DNA of 5,381 bases from Micrococcaceae bacterium UBA3381 (GTDB lineage: Bacteria; Actinomycetota; Actinomycetes; Actinomycetales; Micrococcaceae), in assembly GCA_002358975.1 (NCBI GenBank), contig DEPX01000008.1, forward strand, positions 1,694 to 7,074. The letters run 5' to 3'. The notes beneath the pieces were generated by a model. The model was not told the DNA's origin and did not search any database. It worked only from the letters and a program-made list of their open reading frames with translations. This document shows, piece after piece, positions 1 through 4,514 of this stretch. Each line of letters starts with the position of its first letter. Position 1 is the first letter of the stretch. The position numbers were made by a program, and so were the translations under genes.

Positions 1-216
1 ATAGGCCATGATTAAGCCGGCAACCCCTAAAAAACTGGCCGCCGATAGGTATTCTCCGGCAATCGCTGAAGCGTTCATCCAGGGTGGTACACGGCGAGAT
101 GCAACATAAAAGTCCCGGGTGGTTCGGGTGCGCCGCAGCCCGTGGACGCTGATAATAATCGTCACAACACAGACCGCACCAATGGCCGTCAAGATAAGCC
201 TGGGATCCTGTATCAC
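1..216 (-). CDS. Sodium:solute symporter (SSS family), second ActP-like paralogue, N-terminal 72 codons only
   Basis: Reading leftward from a GTG at 216-214, the frame stays open to the window edge. The 72 residues contain one membrane helix (about residues 7-24) followed by a basic turn and the segment DFYVASRRVPPWMNASAI, then AGEYLSAASFLGVAGLI. This is the same TM1-loop-TM2 signature as in the complete symporter at 2814-4448 (DFYAGGRSF...AGDYLSAASFLG), so family membership is clear. The GTG overlaps the TGA of the upstream gene as GTGA (213-216), and a GAGGA lies at 230-226, nine bases before the start, which supports translational coupling. SSS proteins import small carboxylates, sugars or amino acids with Na+ or H+ across the cytoplasmic membrane. 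The substrate cannot be read from this fragment; a monocarboxylate is likely from the paralogy and context. It is the last visible gene of the kinase-regulator operon. It is short only because the window ends. Confidence 0.9.
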   Translation of the reverse strand, partial: MIQDPRLILTAIGAVCVVTIIISVHGLRRTRTTRDFYVASRRVPPWMNASAIAGEYLSAASFLGVAGLIMAY

Positions 217-689
217 GGGTAGGCATCCTCGGCTTCGACTGGTTCAGCATAGATGCTGTGTTCGTTTTCAGTGGCGCGTCGGATGTAAAACCAGCCCAAA
301 AAGATCGGCAGCGGGATACAGACGACGGCGGGAAATAACCATTCCAACGGTATACCGGCAATCGTTGTGCTGGCCAGCGTGGGGCTAAAAAGAAAGGCCA
401 TATTGGCCACCACCACGAGCCCAAAAAATATGGCGGCTAAATTTATCCCCAGTCGCAGTTGTACCCGCATGAGTTGCCGCACCGTACTCTGGGATGGTTG
501 TGCATCAGCAGTATTGCCCCGCGGGTTGAGCAATACCTCTTGAACACTGGGCACACCCGTTGGCATGTCCACGGTGACGCGACGGCCACGCATGGCCCGG
601 ATAGCTTCAGGAACCTGCGAGCGCTGTTGTGGTTCACGGACCAAGTCCAGCACGAAATCTTCGTCGGTGGGGTCATCGTGGTCGGTCAT
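213..689 (-). CDS. Small two-helix membrane protein, probable symporter partner (DUF485-like topology)
   Basis: This 158-residue protein has a hydrophilic, probably flexible N-terminal part (residues 1-70, acidic at the very start) and two membrane helices at about 81-102 and 113-135. The basic turn WFYIRRATENEH and an acidic tail end it. The helical part (LGINLAAIFFGLVVVANMAF, then IPLEWLFPAVV and LGWFYIRRA) has the size and layout of the small membrane proteins placed directly before SSS symporters in actinobacteria. The gene at 2425-2817 stands in the same relation to its own symporter. The ATG at 689 is three bases after the response regulator stop and follows a G-rich GGGGGTG ribosome site. 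Its TGA overlaps the start of the downstream symporter. A role in folding, stability or activity of that symporter is inferred from position only. The N-terminal 70 residues are longer than in ordinary DUF485 proteins and are unexplained. Family assignment by eye is tentative; the gene itself is secure. Confidence 0.82.
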   Translation of the reverse strand: MTDHDDPTDEDFVLDLVREPQQRSQVPEAIRAMRGRRVTVDMPTGVPSVQEVLLNPRGNTADAQPSQSTVRQLMRVQLRLGINLAAIFFGLVVVANMAFLFSPTLASTTIAGIPLEWLFPAVVCIPLPIFLGWFYIRRATENEHSIYAEPVEAEDAYP

Positions 690-692
690 CCA

Positions 693-1451
693 TCACCCCC
701 GAGAGACAGAGCGGAAGTTCAGCTGTTTCAGGCGCTGTCGGACCTGGGGCATCAAACGACGACTCACCGGTAGTTCGGTGTCTCCTAAATGAATGTACAT
801 ACGCCCGTCTTGCTGGACAATTTTGGTGGCAAAGTTCAGGTTTACAATGTGTGAGCGATGGATCCGCACAAAATCATAAGCCGCCCATTCTTCTTCGATA
901 CCGGCCAAAGAAATGCGTAACAGATACGATTCGTCATCCAGGTAGATCCGAGCGTAATCGCCTTGGGCTTGGGCCCACCGGATAGAAGCAATCGGTACCA
1001 AAACCTGCTGGGCGCCTTGCTGGATGGTGACTCTGCCTTGTTCTTGTACTTGCGGAATGGCTCCGGTGTCCACCCGGGTCAGTGTTTTGCGTAATGCTTC
1101 ATGCAATCGGGCAGGGCGCACGGGCTTGAGTAAATAATCCAGTGCAGACAGTTCAAAGGCGTGCACGGCGGGCCGGGCATCGGCAGTAACAAAAATGACG
1201 TGCGGGACTGGGGATTCTTGGCAGCGATGCAACTCGTGGGCCAAATCCATACCGGTAGGTCCTGGCATATGGATATCCAAGAGCACCACGTCGATACTGT
1301 GTTCAGCTAAAACGGCTTTGGCCTCGGCAACGTTGAGCGCTGTGTGCACCTCAACTACCAGTGGGTCGGCTTCTAAGAGCCAGCGCATTTGTTCTACTGC
1401 CGGGACTTCATCATCCACGGCAAGCACGTGCAATCGTTGAGGGTCCGTCAT
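693..1451 (-). CDS. LytTR-family response regulator (receiver domain plus LytTR DNA-binding domain)
   Basis: This is a two-domain cytoplasmic transcription regulator of about 252 residues. The receiver domain (about 6-125) has the acidic pair D13-D14 in LAVDDE, the phosphoacceptor D59 in VVLLDIHMPG, the switch threonine T89 in IFVTADA and the conserved lysine K109 in LLKPV. The C-terminal LytTR domain (about 140-244) shows the motifs typical of the fold: IRWAQAQGDYARIYL, LLRISLAGIEEE, FVRIHRSHIVNL and LPVSRR. Such regulators usually bind pairs of short direct repeats after phosphorylation by a LytS-type kinase. I place the start at ATG 1451-1449, which overlaps the kinase TGA as ATGA and has AGGGGAG five bases upstream. 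An in-frame GTG at 1457 would abut that ribosome site and is less likely. The gene lies between its kinase and a symporter module. Relatives BtsR and YpdB of E. coli control carboxylate transporters, so control of one or both flanking symporters is a reasonable inference. Confidence 0.95.
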   Translation of the reverse strand: MTDPQRLHVLAVDDEVPAVEQMRWLLEADPLVVEVHTALNVAEAKAVLAEHSIDVVLLDIHMPGPTGMDLAHELHRCQESPVPHVIFVTADARPAVHAFELSALDYLLKPVRPARLHEALRKTLTRVDTGAIPQVQEQGRVTIQQGAQQVLVPIASIRWAQAQGDYARIYLDDESYLLRISLAGIEEEWAAYDFVRIHRSHIVNLNFATKIVQQDGRMYIHLGDTELPVSRRLMPQVRQRLKQLNFRSVSRG

Positions 1452-2182
1452 GCCCACTCCCCTGGGAATGGCGTGATAATGCGTGATGGGACTTTAAACT
1501 TGGGGATGCGCATCGACACTTTCATCCCGGAATCAATCGCGGTTTCAATTTCTAGCCCGTATCCGGCACCGTAGGCTTGGCGTAGTCGAAGGTCTACGTT
1601 GCGCAAGCCCACATGGGACCCCTCTGCTTGGCCACGCATGACCTTAGCCATAAACTGTGGGTCGGCCCCAACGCCGTCGTCTTCGACACTAATCCGCGAA
1701 AACGTATCGACGTCTTTGGCTTGAACAAATACGTGACCGGTTTGTTCAGAGTTATACATTCCGTGGCGTACTGCATTTTCGACTAATGGTTGGACGCTCA
1801 AAAATGGGATTTCCAGACCCAGCACTTCAGGGGCAATATCAAGGCTGACTTGAAGCCGCTGGCCGAAGCGGGCTTTTTCTAACACCACGTAATGCTCTAC
1901 GGCCGCCAGCTCGTCTTCGAGTGTAGTGAAGTCCCCTTCGGTGCCTAGCGAATACCGGGTGAAATCAGCGAAATCTACCAGTAACTCTCTAGCACCCACC
2001 GGATCGGTGGGGATCAATCCGGCAATCGCGTTGAGTGAATTGTAGATAAAGTGTGGCGAAATTTGGGCCCGCAGGCTGCGCAGTTGTGCTTCCACGAGTT
2101 GTTCGCGGGTCAGTTCCATCAGTTGTTCATAATCCGCGTCAGAGCCTGCGGCCATGCGACGTGCTTTTTTGCGCAGCCTCAC
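1448..2182 (-). CDS. LytS-type sensor histidine kinase, short form without membrane or sensor domain
   Basis: This kinase has about 244 residues, counted from the GTG at 2182. A short basic start (RLRKKARR) leads into a coiled-coil-like segment (about 16-38), then the phosphoacceptor box SPHFIYNSLN (42-51, His44) of the His_kinase family. The ATP-binding domain follows, with the N box LVENAVRHG (133-141), G1 box DDGVGAD (168-174) and G2 box GSHVGLRNVDLRL (188-200). It should phosphorylate the regulator whose gene overlaps its stop codon. Most LytS-type kinases carry several membrane helices or a GAF domain ahead of the His box, and none can be encoded here: no ATG, GTG or TTG lies in frame upstream of 2191 before a stop near 2312. 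Possible starts are GTG 2191 (247 residues, weak ribosome site) and GTG 2182. I prefer 2182, because it has GGTGG five bases upstream and overlaps the end of a small upstream ORF as GTGA. What it senses is not visible in its own sequence. Confidence 0.92.
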   Translation of the reverse strand: MRLRKKARRMAAGSDADYEQLMELTREQLVEAQLRSLRAQISPHFIYNSLNAIAGLIPTDPVGARELLVDFADFTRYSLGTEGDFTTLEDELAAVEHYVVLEKARFGQRLQVSLDIAPEVLGLEIPFLSVQPLVENAVRHGMYNSEQTGHVFVQAKDVDTFSRISVEDDGVGADPQFMAKVMRGQAEGSHVGLRNVDLRLRQAYGAGYGLEIETAIDSGMKVSMRIPKFKVPSRIITPFPGEWA

Positions 2183-2247
2183 GCCGACCACCGACTCACA
2201 GCAGTGTATGCGAGCGGTGCCGGGTGCACCGGGCAGGCGAGCGTCAT
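2179..2247 (-). CDS. Possible leader peptide ORF coupled to the histidine kinase
   Basis: A 22-codon ORF begins at ATG 2247-2245 and ends in a TGA at 2181-2179 that overlaps the kinase GTG (2182-2180) as GTGA. A GGAGG stands at 2262-2258, ten bases before this ATG and the best ribosome site upstream of the kinase. An in-frame ATG at 2256 would give 25 codons but is only one base from the GGAGG. The peptide (starting MTLACPVHPAPLAYTAV) has no run of identical regulatory codons and matches nothing I recognise. The same 4-base coupling joins other genes of this operon, which is the main argument that it is translated. Alternatives are chance, or a frameshifted remnant of a longer kinase N-terminus, though the peptide does not look like a membrane helix. 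Confidence 0.4.
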   Translation of the reverse strand: MTLACPVHPAPLAYTAVSRWSA

Positions 2248-2251
2248 TGAG

Positions 2252-2267
2252 AGCATACCTCCATGCT
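2252..2267 (-). promoter_or_regulatory. Ribosome binding site in the loop of a small inverted repeat
   Basis: Read leftward, the arms AGCAT and ATGCT (5 bp, perfect) enclose GGAGGT, so the strongest ribosome site of the leftward operon sits in a six-base loop. It directly adjoins the palindrome at 2268-2285. The ribosome site is well supported by its sequence and by the ATG at 2247. A regulatory role for the short stem is only inferred. Confidence 0.45.
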
Positions 2268-2285
2268 AGGTGATAACCCTCACCT
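2268..2285. promoter_or_regulatory. Perfect palindrome AGGTGA-N6-TCACCT, CRP/GlxR-like site or hairpin
   Basis: The arms AGGTGA and TCACCT are perfect 6-bp complements around a six-base spacer (TAACCC). The core GTGA-N6-TCAC matches the half-site spacing of CRP-family regulators, though the outer T/A of the full consensus (TGTGA-N6-TCACA) is replaced by G/C. It lies just upstream of the leftward ribosome site, so a bound protein could block or govern the kinase operon. If transcribed, it would form a 6-bp hairpin instead. Confidence 0.45.
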
Positions 2286-2346
2286 CCACAGCTGCTTGAC
2301 CGCTCAACTCACAGACCCAACCGTTCAGCGCAGATTCACATCCTGC

Positions 2347-2392
2347 GACTTTCGTGATGCAGATCACACGCATTAGCGTGACTTTCATGATG
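2347..2392 (+). repeat. Direct repeat GACTTTC(G/A)TGATG, two copies at 33-bp pitch
   Basis: Copies at 2347-2359 and 2380-2392 agree at 12 of 13 bases and begin 33 bp apart, about three helical turns, so both would face the same side of the DNA. They flank and partly overlap the CRP-like site. LytTR regulators typically bind paired direct repeats, and the gene for such a regulator is in the divergent operon, so this is a candidate binding site. The assignment is inferred. Confidence 0.4.
2353..2368. promoter_or_regulatory. CRP/GlxR-type operator CGTGA-N6-TCACA
   Basis: CGTGA TGCAGA TCACA matches the CRP-family consensus TGTGA-N6-TCACA at nine of the ten defined positions. Its centre (2360.5) is about 64 bp upstream of the DUF485 start codon. 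In Corynebacterium the cAMP-responsive GlxR binds this motif in front of many carbon-uptake genes, so carbon-source control of the symporter operon is likely. No promoter elements strong enough to tell activation from repression were seen. Confidence 0.6.
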
Positions 2393-2424
2393 ACGACATA
2401 TCTGCTCCGCTCAGGAGGAATATC

Positions 2425-2817
2425 ATGAGCACCATTGACTATTCGGATTTTGGACAAGTGCAAAAATCCGAGCAATTTCAGCAGCTGCGGCGCACGCATC
2501 GCAGCTTCGTTTTTCCTCTCACCGTGGTCTTTTTGGTCTGGTACCTGGCCTTTGTTACCGTTGCAGCATTTGCACCAGACTTCATGGCCATCAAGGTGTG
2601 GGGCAACATTAATTTAGGCATCGTGCTGGGTCTTGCCCAGTTCGCGACCACGTTTATTATTACCGGAGCTTATGTCTCCTATGCCAACCGCAAGATTGAT
2701 CCGATTGCAACGGATTTACGCGAACGCATGGAAGACGCCGGCAAGGGTTTACCAGAAGAACAAGATGATGGGATCGAATACGTGCCAGCCAAGCAGGCAT
2801 CAGGAGAACGGCCATGA
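2425..2817 (+). CDS. DUF485 membrane protein, partner of the downstream ActP/MctC-like symporter
   Basis: This 130-residue protein carries the DUF485 core: a basic LRRTHRSFVFP entry, membrane helix 1 (about 29-51, FLVWYLAFVTVAAFAPDFM), the conserved short turn VWGNINLG, and helix 2 (about 61-83) ending in YVSYANRKIDP. The last 40 residues are hydrophilic and acidic. Both ends are predicted to be cytoplasmic. The length is normal for the family. The start is secure, with ATG at 2425 and AGGAGG six bases upstream. Its TGA overlaps the ATG of the symporter as ATGA. DUF485 genes such as E. coli yjcH and C. glutamicum cg0952 are co-transcribed with acetate-type symporters (ActP, MctC). Their exact role is not settled, but support of the transporter is the usual guess. 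Expression is probably controlled from the divergent region with its CRP-like site. Confidence 0.95.
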   Translation: MSTIDYSDFGQVQKSEQFQQLRRTHRSFVFPLTVVFLVWYLAFVTVAAFAPDFMAIKVWGNINLGIVLGLAQFATTFIITGAYVSYANRKIDPIATDLRERMEDAGKGLPEEQDDGIEYVPAKQASGERP

Positions 2818-4448
2818 CTACTACAGCACTACTGACCGCTGAATCCACAAGCGGCGGCTTATCTACCGAAGTGGGCAATCCGTGGGCAAATATTGGCATC
2901 TTCGTCGTCTTTGTTGCCATCACACTGTGGGCCGTTTTGCGCGCTTCCAAGAAAACCAAGACCGCCACGGACTTCTATGCCGGTGGCCGGTCGTTTACCG
3001 GAACCCAAAATGGTACCGCGATTGCCGGTGATTATCTTTCAGCGGCATCGTTCTTGGGCATCGTTGGCGCTATTGCCATCTACGGTTATGACGGGTTTCT
3101 TTACTCGATTGGTTTCTTAGTTGCCTGGCTGGTGGCTTTATTATTGGTCGCCGAAATGCTGCGCAATACTGGCAAATTCACGATGGCTGATGTGCTCAGC
3201 TTCCGGTTACGGCAGCGTCCAGTACGCATCGCCGCGGCAACCTCGACCCTAGCGGTTTCGATCTTCTATCTACTGGCTCAGATGGCTGGTGCCGGTGCGC
3301 TAGTTTCGCTGCTGCTTGGGATCGACTCGCAAGTCGGTCAATCCTTAGTTATAGCCGTCGTCGGTGTCTTGATGATTTTCTACGTCTTTATCGGCGGCAT
3401 GAAGGGCACCACCTGGGTGCAGATCATCAAAGCCACACTGCTGTTAATCGGTGTGGGCATCATGAGTGTCTGGATGCTGGGCCTATTTGGTTTCAATTTC
3501 TCAGCGATCTTGGGTGAAGCAGCAAACGTTGCCGGGACTTCCGACGTTCTTGAGCCAGGTCTACAGTACGGTCTGAATTCCCTGACCAAACTGGACTTCA
3601 TTTCGCTGGGTCTGGCACTGGTCTTGGGTACTGCAGGACTGCCCCATGTTTTGATGCGGTTCTACACAGTTCCGACTGCCAAAGAAGCACGGAAATCTGT
3701 GGTGTGGGCCATTTGGCTCATCGGCGGATTCTACCTTTGCACCCTGGTGCTGGGCTTCGGCGCAGCGGTCATGGTTGGTCCCGATACGATTACCAACGCC
3801 CCGGGCGGCGAGAACTCAGCGGCACCACTATTGGCTTATGAACTTGGTGGTACCCTACTTCTTGGTGTTATCTCAGCGGTTGCGTTTGCTACCATCCTGG
3901 CGGTGGTCGCTGGTCTGACCATTACCGCTTCGGCATCGTTCGCCCACGATATTTATGGTCAAGTAATCAAGAAGGGCAAACTCGATACCAAGGGTGAGAT
4001 GCGCGCCGGACGCGCCACCGTTGTGGTAGTCGGCGTCCTAGCCATCCTGGGTGGTATCGGCGCTCAGGGCCAAAACGTGGCGTTTCTTGTTGCTTTGGCC
4101 TTCGCTGTTGCAGCTTCAGCAAATCTGCCAACGATTATCTACTCACTATTCTGGAAGAACTTCACCACACGTGGAGCCCTCTGGTCGATGTACGGCGGGT
4201 TGATTTCTTCGATCACCCTGATTCTGTTCTCACCGGTGCTGTGGGGTGCTGAAACCTCATTCTTCCCGGACGTGGATCTGGCCGTTTACCCGCTAACGAA
4301 CCCCGGCATTGTTTCGATTCCGTTGTCCTTCCTGTTGGGCTGGATCGGCTCGAAAACCTCGAAGGTTCGCGAAAGTGCCGAGAAACAAGCAGAAATGGAG
4401 GTCCGTTCGCTCACCGGTGTTGGAGCCGAGAAAGCGACCGACCACTAA
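2814..4448 (+). CDS. actP: Cation:monocarboxylate (acetate) symporter, ActP/MctC-like, SSS family
   Basis: This is a complete 544-residue integral membrane transporter of the sodium:solute symporter family, normal in length. About 13 helices are expected. Helix 1 (about 25-43) is followed by the acetate-permease hallmark DFYAGGRSFTGTQNGTAI (53-70) and AGDYLSAASFLG (71-82). Further ActP-like signatures are FTMADVLSFRLRQRPVR (122-138), GTAGLPHVLMRFYTVPTAKE (272-291) and TITASASFAHDIYG (369-382). The ATG at 2814 overlaps the DUF485 stop, with AGGAG seven bases before it. C. glutamicum MctC takes up acetate, propionate and pyruvate, and E. coli ActP takes up acetate and glycolate; a similar short-chain carboxylate range is inferred here. 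The C-terminal 30 residues are charged and cytoplasmic. No damaged motif was seen. It ends 14 bases before a strong hairpin. Whether it works with Na+ or H+, and which acid it prefers, cannot be read from the sequence. Confidence 0.95.
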   Translation: MTTTALLTAESTSGGLSTEVGNPWANIGIFVVFVAITLWAVLRASKKTKTATDFYAGGRSFTGTQNGTAIAGDYLSAASFLGIVGAIAIYGYDGFLYSIGFLVAWLVALLLVAEMLRNTGKFTMADVLSFRLRQRPVRIAAATSTLAVSIFYLLAQMAGAGALVSLLLGIDSQVGQSLVIAVVGVLMIFYVFIGGMKGTTWVQIIKATLLLIGVGIMSVWMLGLFGFNFSAILGEAANVAGTSDVLEPGLQYGLNSLTKLDFISLGLALVLGTAGLPHVLMRFYTVPTAKEARKSVVWAIWLIGGFYLCTLVLGFGAAVMVGPDTITNAPGGENSAAPLLAYELGGTLLLGVISAVAFATILAVVAGLTITASASFAHDIYGQVIKKGKLDTKGEMRAGRATVVVVGVLAILGGIGAQGQNVAFLVALAFAVAASANLPTIIYSLFWKNFTTRGALWSMYGGLISSITLILFSPVLWGAETSFFPDVDLAVYPLTNPGIVSIPLSFLLGWIGSKTSKVRESAEKQAEMEVRSLTGVGAEKATDH

Positions 4449-4462
4449 AACACTCAGGAACA

Positions 4463-4495
4463 CATCGGGCCCCGCAGATGCTGCGGGGCCCGATG
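4463..4495. terminator. Strong hairpin between convergent genes, probable bidirectional terminator
   Basis: CATCGGGCCCCGCAG (4463-4477) and its exact complement CTGCGGGGCCCGATG (4481-4495) form a perfect, GC-rich 15-bp stem with a three-base loop. It starts 14 bases after the symporter stop and 20 bases after the stop of the leftward gene. Neither side has a good T run: CTTGTGATAA follows rightward, TGTTCCTGAGTGTTTT leftward. It is therefore an actinobacterial-type terminator, lacking the U tract of the E. coli kind. Confidence 0.85.
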
Positions 4496-4514
4496 CTTGT
4501 GATAACGGTAAACG

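Larger units (their letters stand above)
2248..2424. promoter_or_regulatory. Divergent promoter region between kinase operon and symporter operon
   Basis: About 180 bases separate the leftward leader ORF from the rightward DUF485 gene, so promoters for both operons should lie here. I see no convincing -35/-10 pair. Weak -10 candidates are TAGCGT at 2374-2379 and ACATAT at 2396-2401 (rightward), and TAGCAT at 2268-2263 (leftward). The lack of good sigma-70 hexamers fits activator-dependent transcription. The rightward ribosome site AGGAGG (2413-2418) is strong and six bases from its ATG. Confidence 0.55.

Noticed and set aside
459..773. Rightward ORF of 104 codons opposite the two-helix protein and regulator genes
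   Set aside because: It lies antisense to clear coding sequence, has a composition typical of a shadow frame, no family signature and no ribosome site of note.
629..985. Rightward ORF of 118 codons opposite the LytTR regulator
   Set aside because: It is antisense to conserved LytTR-domain codons and its translation is Arg/Ser/Pro-rich with no recognisable domain.
1449..1457. GTG at 1457 as the start of the response regulator
   Set aside because: It directly follows the AGGGGA ribosome site with no spacing. The ATG at 1451 has correct spacing and an ATGA overlap with the kinase stop.
2296..2324. TTGACC (2296-2301) as a rightward -35 box
   Set aside because: No TANNNT-like -10 hexamer appears 16-19 bases downstream.
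2347..2392. RamB-type sites (AACTTTGCAAA-like), known to control the related symporter gene in Corynebacterium
   Set aside because: Only the ACTTT core matches in each copy. The GCAAA half is missing, so the repeat is better described on its own terms.
2266..2499. Leftward ORF of 77 codons across the divergent region and the start of the DUF485 gene
   Set aside because: It covers the ribosome site and operators of the rightward operon and runs antisense to conserved DUF485 codons. The translation looks random.
2660..2968. Leftward ORF of 102 codons opposite DUF485 and the symporter N-terminus
   Set aside because: It is a shadow of two well-supported genes, without a start signal or family match.
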